This document shows, piece after piece, positions 10,235-19,335 of a DNA stretch of 64,000 nt (position 1 is its first letter; each line of letters opens with the position of its first letter). The notes beneath the pieces are model-generated. The model did no database searches, was not told where the DNA came from, and saw only the letters and a program-made list of their open reading frames with translations. The stretch lies in the NCBI GenBank assembly GCA_900637675.1, contig LR134389.1, positions 1,984,001 to 2,048,000 on the forward strand, read 5' to 3'. The DNA comes from Streptococcus equi subsp. equi (GTDB lineage: Bacteria > Bacillota > Bacilli > Lactobacillales > Streptococcaceae). The translations under genes were made by a program, and so were the position numbers.

Positions 10235-13200
10235 TTAAATTTCTCCACCAATCCCCTTAAATATCTCCACCAAATCCACAATTTTTTCAAACACCATCTG
10301 CTTTTTGGTACGATATTGAGGATTGAGCGGACTCATCTTAGGAAGTGCTTCATTGAGAGCATTACCATTTTCACTGGCATACTCTCGTTTGAGTGACATC
10401 TGAATATAGCGGCTAGCACTCTCTACATTCAATCCCTCAGTCTCAATCAAATTAGCCACTGCTTCTTTTTGTTTTTGACGGGCAAATGTATAAAATTGCT
10501 CCAAGATATCTGACTTCTCAGAAAAACTGTCCAAGTCACTGGCATTGATAAAATCCACGATCAAACTTTCCTTAGCTCTCTGACCCAGACTAGCACGGAT
10601 AGTTCGTGTAATTTCTTCAATGAGTTGATCCTTGTCAGATACCTTTTGGTTGGTTTCAAAAATCAATTCCAGAATATAGTCCAGATTGATTTCCTGTGAT
10701 TTCAACAACTCCACTTCAAAGACAACCGCATCCCAGTCGATTTCGGAATCGTTATTCTGCTGATTACGCCGCTCATTGTCATACCAAGACTTGATATCAT
10801 TGTAAGCGGAGCGATAATCTTGAATCTCACGAACACTTGGGATGTCCAGTTGAGAGAGTACTGCAACTGCTTCGTCATCCAAATGAAAACGTCCTTTGAA
10901 ATCTGCCAAAGCCTCTATATCTGTAACATCTAACTCTTGCAAAGCCTGCAAACTCATGAAATCATCATAGTTCTGCAAGATATTATCCAAGCGCAAGAAC
11001 TGACCAAACAAGGTCACAAATTCTTTCTTATCACTTTCTTTGATAATAGTCGTTGGATCTGGAAATCTCTCCTGCAATTCTTTTACGACTTCCAAATATC
11101 CTTTTTGCTCTTGACCAGCCTCAATGTAGCCATTCATGTAGTCCTCGTAAGAGCGCTCTAACAGAATATCAGCCGTCTCCGTCTTCCCGAACAACTTAAT
11201 AGCATCCGTCGTAGCCTTCTCCAAATCACGGAAAGTTACAATATTTCCAAATGTCTTTGTCGCATTATAAATCCGATTCGTCCGAGAAAAAGCCTGAATA
11301 AGCCCATGATAACGCAAGTTTTTATCCACAAAAAGAGTATTCAAGGTTGGTGCATCAAAACCAGTCAAAAACATACCAACGACAATCAGCAAATCCACTT
11401 CTCCAGACTTAACTCGCTTAGCTAAATCACGGTAATAGTTTTGAAACTCATTGCCATTGATACTAAAATTAGTCTGAAAAAGGCGATTATAATCGGAAAT
11501 CGCTCCGCTCAAAAATTCCTTACTACTAATATCTGACAAGTCAGCAGGGCTGAAAGTCTCGTCATCAATCTCCCCAATCGCAGCCTGCTCCTCATTTGCT
11601 GCATAAGAGAAGATGGTTGCAATCTTCAATGGTTTAGCTTTTCCAGCTTGTTGGTCTTGCAACTCTTGGTAGTAAGCCTTGGCCGCCTCGACACTTGACA
11701 CAGCAAACATAGCGTTAAATCCTTTACCGTTTTGCCTATGTGTCTTTTGATTAAAATGTTCTAAAATATAAGCCGAAATCTCTGTAATCCGTGTTGGATG
11801 AAGTAGGGCTTTTTTATTTTCAGCAGCAGATAATTTCCCTAAATCTTGCTCAGTTTCTAACGACTTAAACTGTGGACGAACATCATTATAATCCACCTTA
11901 AATTTCAACACCTTTTGGTCACGGATAGCATCAGTAATGACGTATGCATGAAGCTCCCGACCGAATACAGAAGCTGTCGTCTCACTGCCTAAAGCATTTT
12001 CAACTTTAATCGGCGTGCCTGTAAAACCAAACTGACAATACTTCTTAAACTTTTGTTTTAAGCGCTTTTGAGCCTCGCCAAACTGTGAACAGTGGCATTC
12101 GTCAAAGATAAAGACCACTTGCTTGTTGTAAATCTCATGCTGTGCTTCACTAGACATAAAGTTATTGAGCTTTTGAATCGTCGTCACAACAATCTTATTG
12201 TCATCTTTTTCGATATTGCGTTTAAGTCCAGCTGTGCTATTTGACCCATTAACTGAGTCAGGTGAAAAACGCTGGTATTCTTTCATAGTCTGGTAGTCCA
12301 AGTCTTTCCTATCAACCACAAAGAAAACCTTGTCCACTTTATCCATCTCAGTCGCCAGTCTCGCAGCCTTAAAACTGGTCAAGGTCTTACCAGACCCCGT
12401 CGTATGCCAGATATAGCCGCCAGTCTCAGGACCACTCTTGATTTTGCTATCAATGGCCGAACGAATCTTCCAGATGATGCGCTCCGTCGCAGCAATCTGA
12501 TAGGGACGCATGATTAGGAGGGTATCACTAGTATCAAAAACTGAGTAGTTGATGAGAATGTTTAAGAGTGTCTGCTGACTGAAGAAGGTCGCTGTAAAAT
12601 CCTTCAAATCCTTGATTGGCTCATTATTTTTTAGTGCCCAATTCATGGTAAAGTCAAAAGAATTTTTCTCTCGCTTAGTGGTATTAGCAAAATAGCGAGT
12701 ATCCGTCCCATTTGAAATGACAAAAATCTGGAGATACTTGAAGAGCGAATTTTCCTCATTAAAGCTTTCCTTACTGTAACGGTGAACCTGGTTGAAAGCC
12801 TCACGAATAGCCACCCCACGCTTTTTAAGCTCAATTTGTACTAAGGGTAGCCCATTAACCAAAATGGTCACATCATAACGGTTACTTGAAGTCCCAACTT
12901 GAGACATTTGGTTAATGACCTGAAGCTTATTTCGACTGATATTTTTCTTATCCCAGAGATAAATATTTTGGATATGCCCATCGTCAAAGATAAAGTCGTA
13001 GATGTGGTTATCGTGGAGCTTTCGGGTGCGGTCAATCAAACCATCACTAGGCTTATTGAGGTACTCCTCTAAAAAACGCAGCCATTCTGCCTCAGAAAAA
13101 ACCACGCCATTAAGGGCTTCCATCTGGGTCTTTAGGTTATCTAAGAGAGCTTCTGGGGTCGTCAGATTGTTGAGGTACTCGTATCCCTGCTGCCGCAAAT

Positions 13201-13330
13201 CGCTAACCAGCTCTCGCTCCAAGTCTGCTTCCGTCTGATAGGTGCTAGGCTTTTCCAACTTGGTGTATTTTTCCAGTACAATGAAGTTCTTAGCCTCTAA
13301 AATAGTATCTGTTTGGATGATTTCAGTCAT
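10235..13330 (-). CDS. hsdR: Type I restriction endonuclease, R (motor/nuclease) subunit
   Basis: Translocates and cuts DNA in complex with HsdM and HsdS. The PD-(D/E)xK nuclease is near residue 150 ([21 protein letters not shown]: Asp, Glu, Lys). Superfamily 2 helicase motifs follow: Walker [13 protein letters not shown]-type [20 protein letters not shown], and motif [13 protein letters not shown]. At 1031 residues it is complete. The start ATG follows AGAGGACTAAC and lies 2 bp after the upstream ATPase gene, so it belongs to the hsd operon. Its activity depends on a working HsdS, which is broken here. Confidence 0.95.
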   Translation of the reverse strand: MTEIIQTDTILEAKNFIVLEKYTKLEKPSTYQTEADLERELVSDLRQQGYEYLNNLTTPEALLDNLKTQMEALNGVVFSEAEWLRFLEEYLNKPSDGLIDRTRKLHDNHIYDFIFDDGHIQNIYLWDKKNISRNKLQVINQMSQVGTSSNRYDVTILVNGLPLVQIELKKRGVAIREAFNQVHRYSKESFNEENSLFKYLQIFVISNGTDTRYFANTTKREKNSFDFTMNWALKNNEPIKDLKDFTATFFSQQTLLNILINYSVFDTSDTLLIMRPYQIAATERIIWKIRSAIDSKIKSGPETGGYIWHTTGSGKTLTSFKAARLATEMDKVDKVFFVVDRKDLDYQTMKEYQRFSPDSVNGSNSTAGLKRNIEKDDNKIVVTTIQKLNNFMSSEAQHEIYNKQVVFIFDECHCSQFGEAQKRLKQKFKKYCQFGFTGTPIKVENALGSETTASVFGRELHAYVITDAIRDQKVLKFKVDYNDVRPQFKSLETEQDLGKLSAAENKKALLHPTRITEISAYILEHFNQKTHRQNGKGFNAMFAVSSVEAAKAYYQELQDQQAGKAKPLKIATIFSYAANEEQAAIGEIDDETFSPADLSDISSKEFLSGAISDYNRLFQTNFSINGNEFQNYYRDLAKRVKSGEVDLLIVVGMFLTGFDAPTLNTLFVDKNLRYHGLIQAFSRTNRIYNATKTFGNIVTFRDLEKATTDAIKLFGKTETADILLERSYEDYMNGYIEAGQEQKGYLEVVKELQERFPDPTTIIKESDKKEFVTLFGQFLRLDNILQNYDDFMSLQALQELDVTDIEALADFKGRFHLDDEAVAVLSQLDIPSVREIQDYRSAYNDIKSWYDNERRNQQNNDSEIDWDAVVFEVELLKSQEINLDYILELIFETNQKVSDKDQLIEEITRTIRASLGQRAKESLIVDFINASDLDSFSEKSDILEQFYTFARQKQKEAVANLIETEGLNVESASRYIQMSLKREYASENGNALNEALPKMSPLNPQYRTKKQMVFEKIVDLVEIFKGIGGEI

Positions 13331-13332
13331 AG

Positions 13333-14541
13333 TTAGTCCTCTTTAAATCGATAGATTGAATCAAAGCTATTAAATAAATTTATAAGAGTATTTTTCTCTT
13401 GGGGAGGCAATTCTCTATATTCTAAATCAGCATGCCTATTATGAGTGTATAAATCAATCAGTTGTGTATAGAGTTTAATATTTTCAGATGTTATAACATG
13501 TCCAGCAACATCTAAACCTAACAAGATATTTTCCCATCGTCCATATCCTAAAAATGTTGCTGTTTTTTCAACTAGGTTTCTAAAAAGAGCAAAATGGAAT
13601 TTCTCTACCTGTTCATCTTGAATTGCTTTTCTCAATTCTTCTCTCACTCTGAGATGATATCCAAATGGAGAATCCCCTTCAACATCTGTCAACAAATATT
13701 TAAATTGTTTCTCATCCTCAATTTCATCAGTAGCTTTCATGACGTAAAAAACCTTTTTCTTGATTCTTCTATCAAATCGGATTTCATTATAAAGTACATT
13801 ATAAAATAATGCTTGATGAGTAGAGACGACAAATTTCAAATCAGTATTTTCAGCACTACCTATAACATCACTCAAATAAATTGCAGCATTAATAATATTA
13901 GTATCATCCAAAGAAGATATAGGATCGTCAATATAGATATAGTTCATTTTTGAAAATTCTGAGGTATCAGCAGACTCAGTCAAATCTTCAATAATAATTT
14001 CAAGGAGCGTTAAGAAAACTGACCAAACAAAAATCCTCTCTTCTCCTCTAGACACCTTTATTGTATGCCCATCTACTTTAAATCTTATACTCTTTTTATT
14101 ACTAATTGTTAGTGCCTCACCCCTATTATCTTTTTGAACATTTCCGAACTCATCTTTAACTGTTTCAATAACATCTTGGAACTCAATATCAATAGATCTA
14201 CCAACATACTTTTGAAAATTGTCTACAGCACGTTCGAAAAGTTGTTGCTCTTCAAGGAAATTTCCAAAATAAGTTCGTTTATCATAAATCAAATATCGAT
14301 CTTCATCGTTTTCCAAATCATTATCCCACGTAAAAAGATCCTCCGTATATGAATTGAAATATAAAATGTGCTTAATGCTATTACCATCACTATCAGTCTC
14401 ATTTACCTTATTTTTCAATTCCATAGAAAGCCTAGTTTTCCCAGTAGCATTATAGGCATATAGCAAATGAACTTTCTTATTACTAGAAATAATATTATCC
14501 GAAATCTGTTCTAAATTTTCAAATTTGATATCATTTCCCAT
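13333..14541 (-). CDS. ABC-type ATPase in the hsd operon, PrrC-like candidate anticodon nuclease
   Basis: 402 residues. Walker A is AYNATGKT (29-36), an ABC-like signature SRGEE at 164-168, Walker B YIYIDDP (201-207), a switch His in STH (240-242). The C-terminal part has Arg321-x3-Glu325 (FRNLVE) and His367/His370 (THNRH). The known tRNA anticodon nuclease PrrC is about the same size, lies between hsdS and hsdR, and uses an Arg-x3-Glu plus a later His. The gene order hsdM-hsdS-this-hsdR copies the prr locus. I infer a PrrC/RloC-like toxin silenced by the restriction complex. The ATPase assignment is firm; the nuclease role is unproven. Confidence 0.6.
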   Translation of the reverse strand: MGNDIKFENLEQISDNIISSNKKVHLLYAYNATGKTRLSMELKNKVNETDSDGNSIKHILYFNSYTEDLFTWDNDLENDEDRYLIYDKRTYFGNFLEEQQLFERAVDNFQKYVGRSIDIEFQDVIETVKDEFGNVQKDNRGEALTISNKKSIRFKVDGHTIKVSRGEERIFVWSVFLTLLEIIIEDLTESADTSEFSKMNYIYIDDPISSLDDTNIINAAIYLSDVIGSAENTDLKFVVSTHQALFYNVLYNEIRFDRRIKKKVFYVMKATDEIEDEKQFKYLLTDVEGDSPFGYHLRVREELRKAIQDEQVEKFHFALFRNLVEKTATFLGYGRWENILLGLDVAGHVITSENIKLYTQLIDLYTHNRHADLEYRELPPQEKNTLINLFNSFDSIYRFKED

Positions 14542-14555
14542 ATCTATTCTTCCTC

Positions 14556-15161
14556 CTACGGAAAGTTAAGTAGTAAATCCCGCCAATACTCATACTGTTT
14601 CTGTCGTTGCTCAATTTCTTTCGGAAGACCTTGGGTAAGGTCAGAAGTTAGTGTATCAAATTTGTCAAGAATGGAGACGATACGCCCTTGTTCGTATACA
14701 GGTGGGAGAATAATAATCGCCTTTTCTAAATTTTTAGGATACAGTTCAATCACTTTAGTTCCTATCACTAACTTTTCCTTTTGCTTTTGAAACACAGTTG
14801 TCTGAAAATAATAAAGCAAGTACTTCGAGTTTTGTTCCGTGTGCAATACACAAGAGTGTCCACCAATACAAACATCTTCAGCACCTTCCCAAACAAGTGC
14901 TTTACCAACATCTTCAATATTTTCAGAAGTAGTAGCTACAATCACATCACCAGTTTTAGCTTTTTTCAATTTTTGACCAACTTCTGGTGACACAAAAGAT
15001 TTCGTCACGCGAGCACTCAATCCATAGAAGGTATAGATTTGTCCATAATGAATAACAGGATAACCCTCATTAACAAAATCCTTCTTTTGCAAACCATTCC
15101 CACGCACCACATCGCAGACAGCCCCCAACTCAACCTTAATCGGTCCAAAAACCCAAGTCAA
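14556..15161 (-). CDS. hsdS: Third HsdS half: single target-recognition domain plus conserved helix
   Basis: About 201 residues with one target-recognition domain (VELGAVCDVVRGNGLQKKDF onward) and the conserved HsdS C-terminal helix (ILDKFDTLTSDLTQGLPKEI, QRQKQYEYWRDLL). A normal HsdS has two such units, so this is an extra half. The only nearby start is a TTG with no clear ribosome site. Upstream, its frame remains open back through a pentanucleotide repeat into the preceding hsdS, where losing one 5-bp unit would fuse the two. It may be expressed only after such a slip, or may be a silent cassette for recombination. Confidence 0.65.
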   Translation of the reverse strand: MTWVFGPIKVELGAVCDVVRGNGLQKKDFVNEGYPVIHYGQIYTFYGLSARVTKSFVSPEVGQKLKKAKTGDVIVATTSENIEDVGKALVWEGAEDVCIGGHSCVLHTEQNSKYLLYYFQTTVFQKQKEKLVIGTKVIELYPKNLEKAIIILPPVYEQGRIVSILDKFDTLTSDLTQGLPKEIEQRQKQYEYWRDLLLNFP

Positions 15162-15180
15162 GAGCCTAATTAGGTCTTGT

Positions 15181-15204
15181 CTGTACTGTACTGTACTGTA
15201 CTGT
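15181..15204. repeat. Pentanucleotide tandem repeat (CTGTA)4CTGT inside hsdS
   Basis: Nearly five uninterrupted 5-bp units at the junction between hsdS and the downstream HsdS half. Because 5 is not a multiple of 3, gain or loss of a unit changes the frame. By hand translation, loss of one unit reads ..VQYRQDLIRLLTWVFG and enters the downstream half with no stop. Confidence 0.85.
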
Positions 15205-15897
15205 CAGTATACACGCCTTCGGCGGTGAAGGTCAAGAGTTTGTCTCTAAAATAGGCATACTGTTTCTGATGAAGCTCAATCTCCTTAGGTAGCCCGATAT
15301 TTAGGTCATTACAAACCGTATCAAAATTATCCAAAACTTGGACAATACGACGCTGAATATCCAGAGGAGGGACTGGGATTTTGAAATTCGAGAATTCTTG
15401 TTTTGTTATTGTTTTCAGAGTACTTCCTCTAGCAAATTCTTTTTCTCTGTCAAAAATAAACTTCAATTGGTGTGCGAAATAGCGTTTATCAACTTCTTGC
15501 TTATAACCGTCAAAAATTGCTAACGTTCTATCGACATAAGCATCATACTGGGTAACCGCTACCCTTCCTAGGGTGCCTTGCAAGGTAACGATAACGGTTC
15601 CCTTAGGTACAAAAACACTTTTTGGAATAGCTTTTGAGAAATTGTTTTTTTCGTTTTAGTATTCAGTCTAAATCCTTCATCAGCAACATCTACAACTTGA
15701 ACAAATGGTTGGGCATCTTCTCCACCATAGAACGACATATCTGTGTAAGGCTGAGGGAAAGACCCTCTCCTAAAATTCACCACCTCCCCCAGCGTTTTCC
15801 ACTGGACAGTGTAAACCTTATCGTTCGCCCCTCCCATACTTTCATCATCAAAACTTAGGAGCTTATCTCTAAAATAAGAATATTGTTTCTGTCGAAA

Positions 15898-15933
15898 GGT
15901 CAATTCTGCGGTCAATTCTGCGGTCAATTCTGT
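15898..15933. repeat. Three 12-bp repeats encoding TAEL-type units in HsdS
   Basis: GGTCAATTCTGC occurs three times in tandem, the last ending in T. On the coding strand it gives TELTAELTAEL between the two recognition domains. In EcoR124-type HsdS proteins the number of TAEL units sets the spacer length of the recognised sequence, so copy-number change here would be expected to alter specificity. Confidence 0.85.
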
Positions 15934-16432
15934 AACATGTTCCGTGAATTTGTCAAGTATTTTAACTATCTCCCCTTGAATTTCTAGTGGGGGAAGGGGG
16001 ATTTTAAATTTAGAAAAAGTCCCTATCCACTGTCGTGCGTGCTGTTCTGGTGTGTATTTTATTGTTCCTAAATAGTGCCAAACATACCTTATTGAAACAT
16101 CATCTTGACGGTCTGACTTGATAGAGAGTAGTTTCATCGCCGAGGACTTAACTTTAAATTCAAAATCCACCCACTTTCTAGCTGTCGTAAAGTCATCGAA
16201 AATAATAACTGGATGTTCCTTACTTGCTGGATAAATACCAGTTACTTCATTTGTGTATCCAAGAATAAATGTCTGACCTGCTGTCAAAACTGGAATGGAA
16301 TAATCATCGCTGTATTCCTTAGATTTTACGATATACTTTGTTGGCTGTTCGTAGTCAACGACTTCACCCAACTCTTTCCACTCCACTCCGTCAGGACAAA
16401 GCTCTTTAATCATCTCATCAATGTAGGTCATA

Positions 16433-17977
16433 TCAGCTCAACTCCTCGACAATCTTATCAATCTCTGCCCGCAATCGGTCAATATTTTTCACGGTCTCAG
16501 CAATTTCTTTGTTTAATACATCAATATTAATCTTCTCACGCGTATCCTCTTTTTCCACGTAGGTAGATACAGAGAGATTGTAGTCAGCTTCCACAATTTT
16601 TTCTTGGGAAATGAGCTGAGCAAAATACTCTTCATTATTCTTATGCTCAACACTTTTCAGAATTTTCTCGATGTTCTCTTCTGTCAAGACATTGTTATTG
16701 GTTTCTTTTTTGAACTGCTGGCTAGCGTCAATGAAGAGAACATCTGTTGTCGGCTTATTCTTAGCAAGAATAAGGATACAGGTAGCGATAGACGTCCCAA
16801 AAAGGAGATTATCCGGCAATTGGATAACAGTTTCGACAAAGTTTCCGTCTACCAAATACTGACGAATCTTTTGCTCCGCTCCACCACGATAAAAAATCCC
16901 AGGGAAGGTCACAATAGCCGCTCTGCCTTTATTGGACAAATAAGAAAGGCTATGCATGATAAAAGCAAAATCCGCTTTAGACTTGGGTGCCAGAATCCCC
17001 GCTGGTGCAAAACGGTCATCATTAATTAGCGTCGGGTCATCGCTACCAACCCACTTGATTGAATAAGGCGGGTTGGACACGATAGCATCAAAGGGCTTAT
17101 CATTGCCATGCTTAGGGTCCAGCAGCGTATTGCCACGCTCAATGCTAAACTTGTCGTAGTTGATATTATGAAGGAACATATTCATCCGAGCCAAGTTGTA
17201 GGTGGTCATGTTGATTTCCTGACCATAAAAACCATCCTCGATAATATGCTCCGTAAATTGTTTTTTGGCTTGAAGCAAGAGAGAACCAGAACCACAAGCA
17301 GGGTCATAAATCTTATTGATTTTGTTCTTTTCATCCTTGCCTAACATGACGATACGTGCTAGGAGCCGTGACACGCTCTGCGGTGTGAAAAACTCTCCGC
17401 CTGATTTCCCGGCGTTAGAAGCGTAGTTAGAAATCAGAAACTCATAGGCATCGCCAAAAAGGTCGATATGATTGTCCTCGAAACTACCAAAATCAAGGCT
17501 GGCAATACCTTCTAGGATAAGGGCTAAGCGTTCATTACGCTCTGGGACGGTACTTCCTAGCTTATTACTTCTGGTGTCTACGTCATCAAAAAGACCTTTA
17601 ATATCATTTTCACTGGCATAACCCATAGCACTCGCCTCAATGGCATCAAAAATATCCTTGAGTTCCGTATTTAAGTTGTCATTACTACGAGCTGTTTTCA
17701 CAACATTGGAAAAAAGCTGCGCAGGCATAATAAAGTACCCCTTTGTCTTAATCGCATCATCCTTAACCTCAGGTGTGATTACTTCATCCGGAATCTCCTC
17801 ATAGTTGAAGTCCTCACCACCCTCGATATAAGTCTTGAAATTTTCACTGATAAAACGGTAAAAAAGGATTCCCAAAATATATTGTTTGAAATCCCAACCA
17901 TCTACCGCACCACGGACATCATCTGCGATTGCCCAGATTTTGCGGTGCAACTCTTGCCTTTGTGCTTGTTCTGACAT
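16433..17977 (-). CDS. hsdM: Type I restriction-modification methyltransferase subunit
   Basis: N6-adenine methyltransferase of the type I complex. An N-terminal helical HsdM domain comes first ([18 protein letters not shown]), then the AdoMet-binding motif [10 protein letters not shown] near residue 218 and the catalytic NPPY motif (SNPPYSIKW). A TTG lies two codons upstream, but the ATG at 17977 has the better ribosome site (GAGGA about eight bases upstream). An extended -10 (TGGTATAAT) lies about 30 bp upstream. The stop is followed at once by the hsdS start, so hsdM leads the operon. 514 residues, intact. Confidence 0.94.
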   Translation of the reverse strand: MSEQAQRQELHRKIWAIADDVRGAVDGWDFKQYILGILFYRFISENFKTYIEGGEDFNYEEIPDEVITPEVKDDAIKTKGYFIMPAQLFSNVVKTARSNDNLNTELKDIFDAIEASAMGYASENDIKGLFDDVDTRSNKLGSTVPERNERLALILEGIASLDFGSFEDNHIDLFGDAYEFLISNYASNAGKSGGEFFTPQSVSRLLARIVMLGKDEKNKINKIYDPACGSGSLLLQAKKQFTEHIIEDGFYGQEINMTTYNLARMNMFLHNINYDKFSIERGNTLLDPKHGNDKPFDAIVSNPPYSIKWVGSDDPTLINDDRFAPAGILAPKSKADFAFIMHSLSYLSNKGRAAIVTFPGIFYRGGAEQKIRQYLVDGNFVETVIQLPDNLLFGTSIATCILILAKNKPTTDVLFIDASQQFKKETNNNVLTEENIEKILKSVEHKNNEEYFAQLISQEKIVEADYNLSVSTYVEKEDTREKINIDVLNKEIAETVKNIDRLRAEIDKIVEELS

Positions 17978-18039
17978 CTTCAAATCCTCACAGTCTTTAA
18001 TATTTCTATTATACCATTTTCCCTACTTCTCACACGTTT

Positions 18040-18246
18040 TCTCAAGGGGTTTGGGGCTTTGCCCCAAAATAAAATATAAGCATCAATCAAAAAGTGTCAG
18101 TCTGACCTTTACTGATGGTTCTATTTTTACGATAGTGTGTATACACTATCTGAGCTCGCAAAGACCTAACTCCATTTTTAGTGATTTCCCGTACTTTATA
18201 CGGTGCCGCACATTGTCCGTACAAGGATTTTTTACAATTACATGCT
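18040..18246. other. Gene-free stretch with inverted repeats; possible origin-of-transfer-like region
   Basis: Between the MobC-like genes and hsdM. It contains TTTGGGGC-TTT-GCCCCAAA (about 18047-18065), a perfect GATAGTGT-GTAT-ACACTATC hairpin (18131-18150) and a short CCGTA/TACGG stem (18188-18202). Inverted repeats beside relaxosome-type genes are typical of mobilisation origins, but no nick-site consensus could be identified. Confidence 0.35.
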
Positions 18247-18275
18247 AAAAAACGCTGACTACCATCAGCGTTTTT
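18247..18275 (-). terminator. Terminator downstream of the MobC-like operon
   Basis: AACGCTGA (18251-18258) pairs with TCAGCGTT (18265-18272), flanked by A and T runs on both sides, so it could act in both directions. It lies 45 bp after the stop of the minus-strand gene at 18320. Confidence 0.75.
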
Positions 18276-18319
18276 GTTGTTTTATTTAAAACTATTCTAC
18301 CAAAATGACTGAACGACTA

Positions 18320-18676
18320 TCACTTCTTGGCTATTCGTTGCTTGTCTTCCTTCACTTGTTTCTCTACCAGTTCTACAAGTTCCTCCATCAACTGACCTAA
18401 TTCCATCAAATCATGTTGGGAAATTTTTCCAAACTGTGTTGCGCTTTTAGCGATGCCATTAATTGTTCTACCAACAGATAGTAACCTGCCAGTCAGCGGC
18501 TGATATTCTGGAAAACTAACTAGCCAAGTTTCAAAATCAGGTTTTAATAATTGCTTTCTAGCAAAAAGAGAAAAGTTTGTGAAGCCATCTTGCTTCATTT
18601 TCTCTAACAGTTTTTGATTTTCTTCTTCAGACAAAAAGACTTGTTTAATTACGTTCCTAATTCTCCTTTTATCCAT
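18320..18676 (-). CDS. MobC-like relaxosome accessory protein
   Basis: 118 residues. The N-terminal segment (VFLSEEENQKLLEKMKQDGF, then TNFSLFARKQLL) resembles the ribbon-helix-helix of MobC-type mobilisation proteins, followed by a helical C-terminus rich in Glu and Lys. The start overlaps the upstream stop by one base (TAATG), indicating coupled translation. Such proteins bind an origin of transfer and help a relaxase. No relaxase gene is present in the island, so if active it would rely on one from elsewhere. Annotation rests on motif-level similarity. Confidence 0.55.
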   Translation of the reverse strand: MDKRRIRNVIKQVFLSEEENQKLLEKMKQDGFTNFSLFARKQLLKPDFETWLVSFPEYQPLTGRLLSVGRTINGIAKSATQFGKISQHDLMELGQLMEELVELVEKQVKEDKQRIAKK

Positions 18677-19038
18677 TAAGCTCCCTTAGATAATAATTTC
18701 CGTTTCTTTTTCTTGTGGTAACGCGTTAACTGCTTTTCATAATGTGAAACTAACCTTCTGCTATAGTCCATAGCTCTGTAGGCTTGACTATCTTGAGACT
18801 GCTCTGCAATTTTAGATAACTGCCTTAAATTATTTTGAATACGCCTTAAAGAATAAATCAACTCATCAAACTGAGATTCATCAAATCGCATAAAGAGTGA
18901 TGTTTCCTTAAAAAGCATCCGACGAGCATAATTAGAGAATGTTTGCAAGCCTGTATCATTTACTAGTTGATTAAGTACTTCATTCTGCAATTCCGTCACA
19001 TAAAACTTCTTTAAAATAGTTCTGATACGTTCAGACAT
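18676..19038 (-). CDS. Second MobC-like/ribbon-helix-helix small protein
   Basis: 120 residues, similar in layout to the downstream gene: a possible ribbon-helix-helix (KKFYVTELQNEVLNQLVND, then TFSNYARRMLF), helices (LIYSLRRIQNNLRQLSKIAE), and a very basic tail (RYHKKKKRKLL). The pattern fits a DNA-binding mobilisation accessory protein. It overlaps both neighbours by a few bases, so the three small genes and the replication gene form one operon. Function inferred, not demonstrated. Confidence 0.5.
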   Translation of the reverse strand: MSERIRTILKKFYVTELQNEVLNQLVNDTGLQTFSNYARRMLFKETSLFMRFDESQFDELIYSLRRIQNNLRQLSKIAEQSQDSQAYRAMDYSRRLVSHYEKQLTRYHKKKKRKLLSKGA

Positions 19039-19321
19039 GACGAACCATCCCTAAATACCTGTCTGCCTGATTAGTATCATATCGTTTCAACTCTCCTACC
19101 AGTTCTAAATAATCAATCATTAATGCTTCTGATAAGTTCGGAAAATCATTCTCTGAGGTCTGACAAATGATTTCAAGTTGATTTGTGATTTCTCTGATTG
19201 AAAAGCTATAGTCCTCTGACTCCCCTTCATAGTCCCTCTTGAGAGCCTGATAGCGGTCGTACTCATCTTGTGACTTAAACCCAGCCACTAACATATTTTC
19301 TAATTGATAATATACTGTCAT
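19031..19321 (-). CDS. Hypothetical small island protein
   Basis: 96 acidic residues with no motif that I recognise; predicted helical (ITNQLEIICQTSENDFPNLS), no signal peptide or membrane segment. Its stop overlaps the start of the next gene and it follows the replication gene by 14 bp, so it is very likely expressed in the same operon. Related islands often carry a protein of unknown function at this point. Confidence 0.55.
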   Translation of the reverse strand: MTVYYQLENMLVAGFKSQDEYDRYQALKRDYEGESEDYSFSIREITNQLEIICQTSENDFPNLSEALMIDYLELVGELKRYDTNQADRYLGMVRHV

Positions 19322-19335
19322 AACTCATTATTCCC

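Larger units (their letters stand above)
15170..16431 (-). pseudogene. hsdS: Type I restriction specificity subunit, frameshifted
   Basis: Chooses the DNA target of the hsd complex. The frame from 16431 encodes target-recognition domain 1, the first conserved helix (EIVKILDKFTEHV, RQKQYSYFRDKLL) and the beginning of domain 2, then stops at 15568 after a shift. The rest of domain 2 and the second conserved helix (RRIVQVLDNFDTVC, HQKQYAYFRDKLL) run on in another frame to 15170. One extra base in the run at 15632-15635 restores ..KKTISQKAIPKSVFVPKGTV. The 5' open part retains one recognition domain plus a dimerisation helix, and such half-HsdS proteins can be functional in other systems, so loss of function is not certain. 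Confidence 0.8.
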
